This document shows positions 1 through 7,224 of a stretch of 64,000 nucleotides of DNA, one piece after another. Location: positions 1-64,000 of the forward strand of contig JABZGZ010000001.1 in the NCBI GenBank assembly GCA_015259105.1. The letters run 5' to 3'. Position 1 is the stretch's first letter, and every line of letters starts with the position of its first letter. The notes beneath the pieces were generated by a model. It worked only from the letters and a program-made list of their open reading frames with translations, made no database searches and was not told the DNA's origin. The stretch is from Atopobium sp. (GTDB taxonomy: Bacteria; Actinomycetota; Coriobacteriia; Coriobacteriales; Atopobiaceae). A program made the position numbers and the translations under genes.

Positions 1-157
1 GGCCAGACTTGATGGACAGTGCATTTGCACCAAGCTAGCTCCTACAAAAGGGAAGTGCTTCTACATGCTGCATCAACCAGTTTGTGGAGAAAAATTTCTC
101 GAAAATTGAGACTAGACCAAAGCCAGAAAAGTCTATAGAATATCCTCTGCACTTGAT

Positions 158-233
<76 letters not shown>

Positions 234-244
234 CTTGAATTTTC

Positions 245-268
245 AGCCAGGCATTGCCTGGCTTTTTT
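245..268 (+). terminator. Terminator after tRNA-Thr
   Basis: A GC-rich hairpin (AGCCAGGCA with TGCCTGGCT) is followed directly by six T residues. It lies 11 nt after the encoded CCA and would end the single-tRNA transcript. Confidence 0.9.
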
Positions 269-381
269 CGTGCGATTTTTGGGCATTCGCGACGTATCGC
301 GTATGGCTCTTACAGACAACCGCTAAAGCCCGCGTCCATTTGGCGAGAAAACCGCTTGTAATTGTGGAAAATATTTGATAA

Positions 382-392
382 GATACGCCCGG
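382..392 (+). promoter_or_regulatory. GATACGCCCGG motif upstream of the tRNA-tuf promoter
   Basis: Exact 11-mer GATACGCCCGG placed 14 nt upstream of the -35 box of the tRNA-Tyr/tuf promoter. The same 11-mer occurs ahead of the str operon (19895) and the rplC operon (24357). An activator or UP-like site is inferred. The rest of the 234-543 interval holds only the terminator, this motif, the promoter and a tRNA leader. Confidence 0.5.
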
Positions 393-406
393 TTGGGTGG
401 ATTACG

Positions 407-435
407 TTGACAAGATTTTTATTCAATCGTAATAT
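407..435 (+). promoter_or_regulatory. Promoter of the tRNA-Tyr/Thr/Met-tuf operon
   Basis: TTGACA (407-412), a 17-nt spacer and TAATAT (430-435), close to the housekeeping sigma consensus. Transcription should begin near 442, about 100 nt before tRNA-Tyr. Strong stable-RNA/tuf expression fits this near-consensus promoter. Confidence 0.85.
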
Positions 436-543
436 TTTCCCGCTTGAGAGGTAATTGGAAGATCAACTAGACTTCCTGCGTACGTTAAACCGCAAGGTAA
501 ACAGCGCACACAATTGCTTCTAGAGTGCTTGAAAACGGCATTC

Positions 544-627
544 GGGGATATGGCACAGCGGCAACTGCGGCGGACTGTAAATCCGCTCCTTATTGGTTCC
601 TTGGTTCGAGTCCAAGTATCCCCACCA
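544..627 (+). tRNA. tRNA-Tyr (anticodon GTA)
   Basis: Class II tRNA of 84 nt with a long variable arm, acceptor GGGGATA pairing to TATCCCC, and encoded CCA at 625-627. Anticodon loop CTGTAAA gives GTA, reading UAC/UAU. First gene of the tRNA-tuf operon. Confidence 0.97.
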
Positions 628-628
628 C

Positions 629-704
629 GCCCGTGTAGCTCAGTAGGTAGAGCACTTCGTTGGTAACGAAGAGGTCACCGGTTCAAATCCGGTCGCGGGC
701 TCCA
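629..704 (+). tRNA. tRNA-Thr (anticodon GGT)
   Basis: Acceptor GCCCGTG pairs with CGCGGGC, followed by T and encoded CCA. Anticodon loop TTGGTAA gives GGT, reading ACC/ACU. It starts 1 nt after the tRNA-Tyr CCA end, so the pair must be processed from one precursor. Confidence 0.97.
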
Positions 705-723
705 TTTTTCAAGCGGCATTTAT

Positions 724-800
724 GCCGGCGTAGCTCAGCTGGTTAGAGCACACGGCTCATACCCGTGACGTCACTGGTTCGAATCCAGTCGCCGGTACCA
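724..800 (+). tRNA. tRNA-Met, elongator-type (anticodon CAT)
   Basis: Acceptor GCCGGCG pairs with CGCCGGT (first pair G-U), discriminator A and encoded CCA. Anticodon loop CTCATAC gives CAT. The first acceptor pair can form, unlike a typical bacterial initiator, so elongator Met is more likely; a CAT anticodon modified to read Ile AUA cannot be excluded from sequence alone. Confidence 0.9.
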
Positions 801-808
801 GACTCTTT

Positions 809-839
809 ACGGCGTACATGTCCTAGACATTTGCGCCGT
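809..839 (+). other. Hairpin between tRNA-Met and tuf
   Basis: Outer stem ACGGCG/CGCCGT and inner stem ATGTC/GACAT with loop CTA. No T-run follows, so it is more likely an RNA-processing or mRNA 5-prime stabilising structure between the tRNAs and tuf than a terminator. Confidence 0.6.
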
Positions 840-906
840 TGAGTATAAACAGACGTTTTTTCACCACGGTCTAGCCCGAGGGTTAGTTCCAGAAGGAGGA
901 TTGGCA

Positions 907-2112
907 ATGGCCAAGGAAAAGTTTGACCGCACAAAGCCACACGTAAACATCGGTACCATTGGTCACGTCGACCACGGTAAGACTACCCTTACCGCAGCAA
1001 TCACCAAGGTTCTCTCTGAGACCGAGGGCTGCAAGGCAGACTATACCGCCTTCGAGAACATCGATAAGGCTCCAGAGGAGCGTCAGCGTGGTATTACCAT
1101 TTCCGTTGCTCACGTTGAGTACGAGACTTGGGAGCGCCATTACGCTCACGTCGACTGCCCTGGCCACGCAGACTACATCAAGAACATGATTTCTGGTGCA
1201 GCTCAGATGGACGGCGCAATCCTCGTTATTGCTGCAACCGATGGTCCTATGGCTCAGACTCGTGAGCACATCCTTCTTGCACGTCAGGTCGGCGTTCCTT
1301 ACATCGTCGTCTTCCTGAACAAGTGCGACATGGTCGACGATGACGAGCTCATCGACCTCGTCGAGATGGAGACCCGTGACCTTCTCTCCGAGTACGACTT
1401 CCCAGGCGATGACCTTCCAATCATCCGTGGTTCCGCTCTCGGCGCTCTTAACGGCGAGGAGAAGTGGGTTGAGTCCATCCGTGAGCTCATGCACACTGTT
1501 GACTCCTACATCCCAACACCAGCTCGTGACAACGAGAAGCCATTCCTGATGGCAATCGAGGACGTCATGACCATTTCTGGTCGTGGTACCGTTGCTACCG
1601 GCCGTGTTGAGCGTGGTGAGCTCAAGCTCAACGATCCAGTCGAGATCGTTGGTATTAAGCCAACTCAGAACTCTGTTGCTACCGGCATTGAGATGTTCCG
1701 TAAGACCATGGACTTCTGCGAGGCTGGCGACAACGTTGGTATTCTTCTTCGTGGTGTTAAGCGCGAGGACATCGAGCGCGGTCAGGTTCTCTGCAAGCCT
1801 GGTACCGTTACTCCACACAAGAAGTTCACCGGTGAGGTTTACGTTCTTACTAAGGAAGAGGGCGGCCGTCACACCCCATTCTTCTCTGGTTACCGTCCAC
1901 AGTTCTACTTCCGTACAACTGACGTAACCGGCGACATCTACGAGCTCACCGATGCAAACGGTGGCAAGGTAGAGATGGCTATGCCTGGTGACCACATCAC
2001 CGTTGGCTGCGAGCTCATTCACCCAATCGCTCTTGAGCAGGGTCTGAAGTTCGCTATCCGCGAGGGTGGCCACACCGTCGGCGATGGCCGTGTTTCCACC
2101 GTCATCGAGTAA
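907..2112 (+). CDS. tuf: Elongation factor Tu
   Basis: 401 aa. EF-Tu delivers aminoacyl-tRNA to the ribosome A site as a GTP complex. Visible motifs are [10 protein letters not shown] (P-loop), DCPGHADY (switch II) and NKCDMVDD (NKxD), then domains 2 and 3. The ATG at 907 is chosen because AGGAGG (894-899) lies 7 nt upstream; an in-frame TTG at 901 overlaps the SD region less favourably. It is cotranscribed with three tRNAs, as in the E. coli tufB locus. No second tuf is present in the str operon further downstream (rpsL-rpsG-fusA-rpsJ). A terminator follows. Confidence 0.98.
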   Translation: MAKEKFDRTKPHVNIGTIGHVDHGKTTLTAAITKVLSETEGCKADYTAFENIDKAPEERQRGITISVAHVEYETWERHYAHVDCPGHADYIKNMISGAAQMDGAILVIAATDGPMAQTREHILLARQVGVPYIVVFLNKCDMVDDDELIDLVEMETRDLLSEYDFPGDDLPIIRGSALGALNGEEKWVESIRELMHTVDSYIPTPARDNEKPFLMAIEDVMTISGRGTVATGRVERGELKLNDPVEIVGIKPTQNSVATGIEMFRKTMDFCEAGDNVGILLRGVKREDIERGQVLCKPGTVTPHKKFTGEVYVLTKEEGGRHTPFFSGYRPQFYFRTTDVTGDIYELTDANGGKVEMAMPGDHITVGCELIHPIALEQGLKFAIREGGHTVGDGRVSTVIE

Positions 2113-2135
2113 CTTCTTTAAAAGTTGCTAACTTG

Positions 2136-2166
2136 CCCGGCGTGCTCTTTTGCGCGCCGGGTTTTT
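2136..2166 (+). terminator. Terminator after tuf
   Basis: CCCGGCG/CGCCGGG hairpin with a 13-nt loop and six following T residues, 24 nt after the tuf stop codon. It separates the tRNA-tuf unit from the rpmG promoter. Confidence 0.92.
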
Positions 2167-2212
2167 TGTCGAGAAAAAATATGTGAACGCCTAGAGTAAT
2201 TAGAGAAAAGTA

Positions 2213-2242
2213 TTGACATCTCTGGGTAGTGGGTGCTAACCT
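2213..2242 (+). promoter_or_regulatory. Promoter of rpmG-tRNA-Trp-secE-nusG
   Basis: TTGACA (2213-2218), an 18-nt spacer and TAACCT (2237-2242), with TGC just before the -10 as an extended -10 element. It sits between the tuf terminator and the rpmG start. Confidence 0.7.
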
Positions 2243-2297
2243 AAGCAACCGCGTCACATTTCGAGAATACATCTCGTGACCGTGTTCAGGAGGATCA

Positions 2298-2447
2298 ATG
2301 CGTACACTCGTTACTCTCGCCTGCACTGAGTGCAAGCGTCGTAATTACACTACGGACAAGAACAAGTCCAACAACCCAGATCGTATGGAGTTGAAGAAGT
2401 ACTGCCCATGGTGCCACAAGCACACGGTACATCGCGAGACCCGCTAG
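2298..2447 (+). CDS. rpmG: 50S ribosomal protein L33
   Basis: 49 aa, too short for many gene finders. The sequence begins [19 protein letters not shown] and ends THRETR-like (HTVHRETR). It contains CTEC and CPWC cysteine pairs, so it is the zinc-binding (C+) form of L33. SD AGGAGG lies 8 nt before the ATG. It precedes tRNA-Trp and secE, a common bacterial order (rpmG-secE-nusG). Confidence 0.97.
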   Translation: MRTLVTLACTECKRRNYTTDKNKSNNPDRMELKKYCPWCHKHTVHRETR

Positions 2448-2465
2448 GCTAGGTGGGTTCGTTCT

Positions 2466-2541
2466 AGGCCAGTAGCTCCAATGGTAGAGCGGCGGTCTCC
2501 AAAACCGTTTGTTGAGGGTTCGAGTCCTTCCTGGCCTGCCA
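2466..2541 (+). tRNA. tRNA-Trp (anticodon CCA)
   Basis: Acceptor AGGCCAG pairs with CTGGCCT, discriminator G and encoded CCA (2539-2541). Anticodon loop CTCCAAA gives CCA. It is embedded between rpmG and secE, a placement also found in other bacteria. Confidence 0.97.
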
Positions 2542-2550
2542 GATAACTTC

Positions 2551-2580
2551 ACCGGCCTTCCCATAAGGGTTGGCCGGTTT
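2551..2580 (+). terminator. Hairpin, possible terminator, between tRNA-Trp and secE
   Basis: ACCGGCC/GGCCGGT stem with a 15-nt loop followed by TTTGT. The T-run is short, so it may attenuate only partially and set the tRNA-Trp to secE ratio. Confidence 0.6.
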
Positions 2581-2612
2581 GTATGTAGGTATAACATCCA
2601 AGGGAGCGTAGG

Positions 2613-2975
2613 ATGGCAAATAAGGAGCGCAATAAGAGGAGCGCACGTAAGGCTCGCGCAGAAGAGCGCGCCCAGCGTGAGGCCCTTCAGGCTGAAGCTA
2701 CTCCTGAAGCTTCTGCTAAGGCCACTAAGGCTGAGGCAAAGAAGCAGGAGAAGTCCATTCAGCGTAATGCTAACCCTGGCTTCTTTGGCCGCCTGGGTGC
2801 TTATTTTGCAGGCGTTCGTACAGAAATGCACCGCGTTGTGTGGCCTTCAAGCTCTGAGCTTGCTGGTTTCTCTGTAGCCGTAATTGCAACAATCATTTTC
2901 TTTGGCTTGGTAACTTGGCTGGTTGATACTGGCATTGTTGCTGGTCTCGTCGCCTTTACTGGACTGAGGGGATAA
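2613..2975 (+). CDS. secE: Preprotein translocase subunit SecE
   Basis: 120 aa. The highly charged Lys/Ala/Glu-rich N-terminal 50 residues are followed by the SecE core: an amphipathic segment with RTEMHRVVWPSSSEL and one membrane segment (about 84-108). SecE clamps SecY in the SecYEG channel. One transmembrane helix is the usual form in Gram-positive bacteria. The stop is 3 nt from the nusG ATG, so the two are translated together. Confidence 0.95.
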   Translation: MANKERNKRSARKARAEERAQREALQAEATPEASAKATKAEAKKQEKSIQRNANPGFFGRLGAYFAGVRTEMHRVVWPSSSELAGFSVAVIATIIFFGLVTWLVDTGIVAGLVAFTGLRG

Positions 2976-2978
2976 TCA

Positions 2979-3524
2979 ATGGCTAAGCGCTGGTATGTAG
3001 TTCACACCTATTCAGGTTATGAGAACAAGGTAAAGACAGACCTTGAGCACCGTATTGAGACCTATGGTCTTGAGCGTGCTGTTGTTGATATTCAGATTCC
3101 TACTGAGGAAGTTACTGAGGTCAAGGACGGCGGAAAGCGCGAGACCAAAGAGTCCAAGGTATTCCCAGGTTATGTTCTTGTTCGCATGGAGCTGGATGAC
3201 AATACCTGGGCTGTTGTTCGCAACACCCCAGGCGTAACTGGTTTTGTTGGCATTGACGGCAAGCCAGTTCCTCTGCGTCGCGATGAGTTCGATAAGATTA
3301 TGCGTCGTGGCGGCATGAAGACGGGTAACCCTGTACCTAAGCGTACAGCAACCAATATTGAGGTCGGTCAGGCAATTCACGTTCTTTCTGGTCCTCTCGC
3401 TGACTTCGACGGTACTGTTTCTGAGGTCAACGCAGAGTCCGGCAAGATCAAGGTAATGCTCACTATCTTTGGTCGCGAGACTCCGGTTGAGCTCACCATG
3501 GATCAGATTTCCCTGATAGACTAG
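2979..3524 (+). CDS. nusG: Transcription elongation/antitermination factor NusG
   Basis: 181 aa. The NGN domain begins KRWYVVHTYSGYENKV and contains FPGYVLVRM. A C-terminal KOW domain (about 130-180) contains GPLADFDGTVSEVN. NusG binds the RNA polymerase clamp and links to NusE/S10 or Rho. It follows secE by 3 nt in the conserved secE-nusG-rplK order. Confidence 0.97.
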   Translation: MAKRWYVVHTYSGYENKVKTDLEHRIETYGLERAVVDIQIPTEEVTEVKDGGKRETKESKVFPGYVLVRMELDDNTWAVVRNTPGVTGFVGIDGKPVPLRRDEFDKIMRRGGMKTGNPVPKRTATNIEVGQAIHVLSGPLADFDGTVSEVNAESGKIKVMLTIFGRETPVELTMDQISLID

Positions 3525-3620
3525 TAACTAACGGCTTATCCCGCACTTCTCGTCCCTTGTGGATTGCTTCTCGGGAGTGCGCGAGAATAGACTCACAAGA
3601 TTTCAAACAGGAGGCTTAAC

Positions 3621-4049
3621 ATGCCCGCAAAGAAGGTTGTTAACTTTATTAAGCTGCAGATTCCTGCAGGCCAGGCAAACCCAGCTCCTCCAGTAGGACC
3701 AGCTCTGGGTGCTGCACAGGTCAACATTATGCAGTTCTGCCAGGCATTCAACGCTGCAACTCAGGACAAGGCTGGCGACATCATCCCAGTCGAGATTTCT
3801 GTTTACGAGGATCGCTCCTTTGACTTCGTAACCAAGACTCCTCCAGCAGCTCAGCTCATCAAGAAGGAGCTTCACCTCAAGGGTGGTTCCGGTGTTCCTC
3901 AGCGCGATAAGGTTGGCCAGCTCTCCCAGGAGCAGCTCACCAAGATCGCTGAGATCAAGATGCCTGACCTCAACGCAAACGACATTGAGGCTGCAAAGAA
4001 GATCGTCGCTGGTACCGCTCGTTCCATGGGTGTAACCATCGCCGAGTAG
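3621..4049 (+). CDS. rplK: 50S ribosomal protein L11
   Basis: 142 aa, usual length. The N-terminal segment [18 protein letters not shown] is the conserved thiostrepton/L7-L12-stalk base region; the C-terminal domain binds the GTPase-associated 23S rRNA. SD AGGAGG precedes the ATG. A 96-nt leader after nusG can form a CGCACT/AGTGCG long-range stem. A strong hairpin follows the stop, so rplK and rplA are partly uncoupled. Confidence 0.98.
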   Translation: MPAKKVVNFIKLQIPAGQANPAPPVGPALGAAQVNIMQFCQAFNAATQDKAGDIIPVEISVYEDRSFDFVTKTPPAAQLIKKELHLKGGSGVPQRDKVGQLSQEQLTKIAEIKMPDLNANDIEAAKKIVAGTARSMGVTIAE

Positions 4050-4058
4050 TGTTTACTC

Positions 4059-4091
4059 CCGTCAGCCATTTGTGTGGCTGACGGTTGTTTT
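4059..4091 (+). terminator. Terminator/attenuator between rplK and rplA
   Basis: Ten-base-pair stem CCGTCAGCCA/TGGCTGACGG with a 6-nt loop, followed by TTGTTTTGT. It lies inside what is usually a continuous rplKA operon and suggests attenuation. Confidence 0.75.
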
Positions 4092-4122
4092 GTCAGAGCA
4101 TCCGACGTTAGTGCACATAGTT

Positions 4123-4135
4123 GGGTTTCTCGCCA
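4123..4135 (+). other. Over-represented 13-mer GGGTTTCTCGCCA, copy 1
   Basis: First of six exact copies (4123, 24341, 41709, 51786, 55571, 57645), all on the + strand. This copy is intergenic, between rplK and rplA. The core TTTCTCGCC occurs 15 times in the window on either strand by my reading. Confidence 0.7.
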
Positions 4136-4206
4136 AGAGGGCGTAACTATGGACGGAAGATGCAGGAGTGGGAGGGCAGACGCCCGCTAACCACAGGAGG
4201 TACATA

Positions 4207-4914
4207 ATGCCTAAGCACGGAAAGAACTACAAGAATGCAGTTGCCAAGGTAGACGGTGCAAACCTCTACAGCCCAAAAGAGGCAGTAACCCTGTCTAAGG
4301 AGCTTGCAACTGCTAAGTTTGACGAGACCATTGAGGTAGCAATTCGCCTTGGTGTCGATACTCGTAAGGCTGACCAGAACGTCCGCGGTTCCATTTCTCT
4401 GCCTCACGGCACTGGTAAGACCGTTCGCGTTGCAGTCTTCGCAGAGGGCGAGAAGGCCCGCGAGGCTGAGGCAGCTGGCGCTGACATCGTCGGTGGCGAC
4501 GAGCTCATCGCAGAGGTCGAGAAGGGCATGCTTGACTTTGACGCAGCAATCGCAACCCCTCAGATGATGGGTAAGGTTGGCCGTCTTGGTCGCGTTCTTG
4601 GTCCTCGTGGCCTTATGCCTAACCCTAAGCTTGGTACCGTTACCATGGATGTTGCAAAGATGGTTAACGAGCTCAAGGCTGGTCGTGTTGAGTATCGTGC
4701 AGATCGTTTTGGTATCTGCCACGTTGCAATCGGCAAGGCTTCTTTTGAGGTCCAGCAGCTTGTTGAGAACTATGGCGCACTGATCTCCGAGATCATCCGC
4801 GTCAAGCCATCCAGCGCTAAGGGTAAGTACGTCAAGACCGTTGCTATTTCCTCTACTATGGGCCCTGGCATCAAGGTTGATCCAACCAAGGTTCGTAACC
4901 TCATGGAGGACTAA
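4207..4914 (+). CDS. rplA: 50S ribosomal protein L1
   Basis: 235 aa. Family signature [20 protein letters not shown] is present at about 125-145. L1 forms the mobile stalk near the E site and is a translational repressor in many bacteria. The ATG at 4207 is preferred over the in-frame ATG at 4168 because CAGGAGG (4194-4200) sits just upstream and MPKHGKNYK is the typical beginning. A terminator follows. Confidence 0.97.
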   Translation: MPKHGKNYKNAVAKVDGANLYSPKEAVTLSKELATAKFDETIEVAIRLGVDTRKADQNVRGSISLPHGTGKTVRVAVFAEGEKAREAEAAGADIVGGDELIAEVEKGMLDFDAAIATPQMMGKVGRLGRVLGPRGLMPNPKLGTVTMDVAKMVNELKAGRVEYRADRFGICHVAIGKASFEVQQLVENYGALISEIIRVKPSSAKGKYVKTVAISSTMGPGIKVDPTKVRNLMED

Positions 4915-4944
4915 GCTAAACGCTTAGAAGTACCTAGCACGTTT

Positions 4945-4978
4945 AATCCGGTATCCGCTTGCAGGTACCGGATTTTTC
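4945..4978 (+). terminator. Terminator after rplA
   Basis: AATCCGGTA/TACCGGATT stem with a 12-nt loop and a following TTTTTC tract. It closes the rplK-rplA unit ahead of the separately promoted rplJL operon. Confidence 0.9.
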
Positions 4979-4990
4979 TTGAAGCGTGCA

Positions 4991-5061
4991 TGCGGTTTAG
5001 GCGTGGACTCGGCTTGCAGTGGGCGTGCGGTTTGAGGCGTGGACTCTGCTTGCGGCGCGCG
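4991..5061. repeat. Two tandem 35-bp units upstream of the rplJ promoter
   Basis: Two near-identical units (4991-5025 and 5026-5061) each run TGCGGTTT(G)AGGCGTGGACTC then GCTTGC. They are intergenic and carry no coding frame of note. The GCTTGC core recalls the triplicated GCTTGCGCC at 23466-23504, so both may belong to one low-complexity intergenic repeat family. Confidence 0.7.
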
Positions 5062-5153
5062 TGTGGCTGATGTGTGTGGCTGAGTTGTGCGTAGCTGCTT
5101 AGCCGCCCTTCTCGTCAAATTTTTGTGAAGAGAAAGAAATTGCGCGCTCAACC

Positions 5154-5182
5154 TTGACTTGGATAGTTTTTTGCTGCACAAT
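5154..5182 (+). promoter_or_regulatory. Promoter of rplJ-rplL
   Basis: TTGACT (5154-5159), 17-nt spacer, CACAAT (5177-5182). Transcription would begin near 5189, exactly ahead of the L10 leader, which supports the call. Confidence 0.75.
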
Positions 5183-5199
5183 ATCCAACGCAAGACAGA

Positions 5200-5336
5200 C
5201 GTCTTGTAGTTGCACGTTCGCTGCCAAAGACAGCCGGCGCCTTGAATCCAAGGCTTAATGGGAATTCCCGCCTGCCGAGGTGGTCTTGAGATTAGTACAT
5301 CCAGACCCCGCTTTGGTTGCCAAAGTGGGGTCTTTT
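5200..5336 (+). ncRNA. Ribosomal protein L10 leader with attenuator
   Basis: The segment contains the conserved GACAGCCGGCG and CCTGCCGAGGT pieces of the L10-leader family, in which L10(L12)4 binds rplJ mRNA. It ends in a terminator hairpin, AGACCCC/GGGGTCT with an extended CTTTGG/CCAAAG inner stem (5303-5332), followed by TTTT. Binding of excess L10 would favour termination before rplJ. Family identification is from motif memory; the hairpin is directly visible. Confidence 0.85.
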
Positions 5337-5396
5337 CATGTGAGGGCCGCACCTGTTGGCGCTCGTGCCTGAGACATGATAAAGGAGGTGTACTAC

Positions 5397-5918
5397 ATGC
5401 CAGCTCAGTCTAAACTTGATTTGCTCGAGAAGGTTTCCGCTTCTCTCGACAACTCCAAGGGCCTGTTTGTTATCGACTATCGTGGTCTCTCCGTAAAGGA
5501 GACTCAGGAGCTTCGCCGCGCACTTACCGCAGCAGGCGCTCACATGAAGGTCTATAAGAACAACATCGTCAAGATTGCTCTTAAGAACGCTGGTATGCCA
5601 GAGATTGACGAGATGCTCGCCGGTACCTGCGCATACGTTTTCTATGAGAATGATCCTGTCGAGGCCGCTAAGGTCATCAAGGATCAGGCCAAGAAGCTCA
5701 AGAAAGTTGAGTTCATTGGTGGTATCGCTGATGGTCAGGCACTTACTGCTGACGAGGCAAAGGCTTACGCAGATCTTCCTTCTCGCGAGGAGCTCATTGC
5801 AAAGCTTGTCTTCGTTGTTGCAAGCCCACTTACCGGTATTGCACAGGTTTGCGCTGGTCCAGCTCGTGGACTCGCAACCGCTCTTTCTGCAGTCGCAGAT
5901 CAGAAGAACGCTGCATAA
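5397..5918 (+). CDS. rplJ: 50S ribosomal protein L10
   Basis: 173 aa. L10 anchors L7/L12 dimers at the stalk base; the N-terminal globular domain contains IDYRGLSVKETQELR and the C-terminal helix binds L7/L12. ATG 5397 is chosen over 5376 because AAAGGAGGTG (5381-5390) lies between them with correct spacing to 5397 and MPAQSKLDL is a plausible start. Regulated by the L10 leader upstream. Confidence 0.97.
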   Translation: MPAQSKLDLLEKVSASLDNSKGLFVIDYRGLSVKETQELRRALTAAGAHMKVYKNNIVKIALKNAGMPEIDEMLAGTCAYVFYENDPVEAAKVIKDQAKKLKKVEFIGGIADGQALTADEAKAYADLPSREELIAKLVFVVASPLTGIAQVCAGPARGLATALSAVADQKNAA

Positions 5919-6050
5919 GCAACGTTTTGTTGTACCCGCGCATTGGCGCAAACCGCGTGAGAGTGTAGACGCACTTAAACGCACACATACAAGCCGGGCT
6001 TTTGCCCAGATGCAGTACAAAGGCTGCATCGTTTAAAAAGGAGAATTGAC

Positions 6051-6431
6051 ATGGCTGTCACTAAAGATGAGATCATTGAGGCCCTTAAAGAGATGCCAGC
6101 ACTCGAGCTTTCTGAGCTCGTTCACGAGCTTGAGGACGTCTTTGGCGTTTCCGCTGCTGCTCCTGTAGCTGTCGCTGCTGCTCCTGCAGCTGGTGGCGCT
6201 GCTGAGGAGGCAGAGGAGAAGACCAACTTTGACGTTGTCCTCGAGGGCTTCGGCGACAACAAGATCGGCGTCATCAAGGTTGTCCGTGCTCTTACCAACC
6301 TTGGCCTCAAGGAGGCAAAGGAGGTCGTCGAGGGTGCTCCTAAGGCAGTCCTCGAGGGCGCTAAGAAGGAGGACGCTGAGGCTGCTAAGGCTCAGCTCGA
6401 GGAGGCTGGCGCTACCGTCACCCTTAAGTAA
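6051..6431 (+). CDS. rplL: 50S ribosomal protein L7/L12
   Basis: 126 aa. N-terminal dimerisation domain (1-35), Ala/Gly/Pro hinge (about 36-58) and C-terminal factor-binding domain with [16 protein letters not shown]. It recruits translational GTPases to the ribosome. It follows rplJ by 132 nt, and a strong terminator ends the operon. Confidence 0.98.
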   Translation: MAVTKDEIIEALKEMPALELSELVHELEDVFGVSAAAPVAVAAAPAAGGAAEEAEEKTNFDVVLEGFGDNKIGVIKVVRALTNLGLKEAKEVVEGAPKAVLEGAKKEDAEAAKAQLEEAGATVTLK

Positions 6432-6454
6432 GTCCATCCTACATAGCTTACTGG

Positions 6455-6486
6455 AGAGGTCAGACTTCGGTCTGGCCTCTTTTTTG
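6455..6486 (+). terminator. Terminator after rplL
   Basis: AGAGGTCAGA/TCTGGCCTCT stem closed by a CTTCGG-type tetraloop, followed by TTTTTT. It ends rplJL and separates it from rpoBC, which has its own promoter. Confidence 0.93.
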
Positions 6487-6518
6487 TTTGCCTGGCGAGA
6501 AATCCGTGCGCTCGGGGC

Positions 6519-6632
6519 GCATGAAGCTGAGATGCTTTTACAGCAGCCGGAAACGCGCATCACGCTGGGGCGCTTTAGCTGCAGCCTGAAAAGTGCATCA
6601 AGCTGGGACGCATTTGCTGCAGCCTGAAAAGT
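6519..6632. repeat. 38-bp degenerate tandem repeat
   Basis: GCATGAAGCTGAG, GCATCACGCTGGG, GCATCAAGCTGGG and then ACATCAAGTCTGAG begin at 6519, 6557, 6595 and 6633, an exact 38-nt period. Units also share GCTGCAGCCTGAAAA. Read on the minus strand each unit contains CACTTTTCAGGCT, the same right-end sequence as the elements at 6621-6742 and 23501-23622. It runs directly into the next repeat element. Confidence 0.8.
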
Positions 6633-6742
6633 ACATCAAGTCTGAGTGATTTGCCGGATTTTCTCGCCATGTCTGAGCGATTTGCCTGTTTTTCTCGCCT
6701 TGTCTGAGTACTTTTGCTCAGACTTGGTGTGCATTTCAGGCT
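6621..6742. repeat. Palindromic keyword repeat element, copy A
   Basis: Imperfect 26-bp inverted ends (6621-6646 and 6717-6742, 23 of 26 matching; AGCCTGAAA at the outer edge). Inside are three direct copies of TCTGAG at 6641, 6672 and 6703 (exactly 31 nt apart) and one inverted copy CTCAGA at 6717. Spacers contain GATTTGCC and TTTTCTCGCC. It has no coding capacity. Its closest relative in the window is at 23501-23622. MITE, REP-like element or structured RNA are all possible. Confidence 0.8.
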
Positions 6743-6798
6743 CATAAATCCTGCGTGATTGCTCTAGCTTACTGCGTGACTTAACCCAGCTTCCTCGC

Positions 6799-6917
6799 GC
6801 CTGATTTCTACAAAGAATCTGTAACTTTTGCCTAAAATTGCAAAAGAATCTGTGGATTTGCCTGATTTTGCAAAAGAATCGGTGGCTCAAATACAGATTC
6901 TTTGCACTTTTCAGGCG
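6799..6917. repeat. Palindromic keyword repeat element, variant B
   Basis: Same architecture as copy A but with a different keyword: GAATCTG at 6815 and 6846, GAATCGG at 6876 (31 and 30 nt apart), and inverted CAGATTC at 6894. The left end GCGCCTGATTT and right end CACTTTTCAGGC match the other copies, and the spacer GGATTTGCCTGATTTT is shared. Keyword and inverted partner have changed together. Confidence 0.75.
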
Positions 6918-7144
6918 CACCCAGCAAAAGGCCGGGGCTCGTGGAGCGCCATGCGAAGCGACGCGGCGGGGGAGAGCCGCTCACCGAAAGTGATTTCTGC
7001 CTCCGTGGACCTTCTCCACAAAATCTTCATATATAGAAAAGACGAGTTAGTCAAGTATTTACCTGCAACATAACGTTTGTGCAGTTGAAAAACATAAACG
7101 CGATAATATAGTCAAAACGTCTTAAAAAATCAAGTGTTTTTCTG

Positions 7145-7173
7145 TTGACGCGCATTAAAATCTTGACTAAATT
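7145..7173 (+). promoter_or_regulatory. Promoter of rpoB-rpoC
   Basis: TTGACG (7145-7150), 17-nt spacer, TAAATT (7168-7173). Transcription from about 7180 leaves a 45-nt leader to the GTG start. The 6918-7144 interval upstream shows nothing else I can name, apart from AT-rich sequence. Confidence 0.8.
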
Positions 7174-7224
7174 ACTAGGTTGCGACAATTGCCACCTTCC
7201 ACCCTTTTGAAGGAGGACAACCTG

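Noticed and set aside
883..2073. Long minus-strand open frame opposite tuf
   Set aside because: Product has no recognisable domain and the frame mirrors tuf codon bias; there is no RBS.
6519..6917. CRISPR array
   Set aside because: Repeats with 31- and 38-nt periods are present, but the repeats are short and degenerate, there are no unique spacers of constant length, no cas genes, and inverted copies are part of the unit.
6918..7144. Possible small gene upstream of rpoB
   Set aside because: Short frames here have no RBS and no recognisable product.
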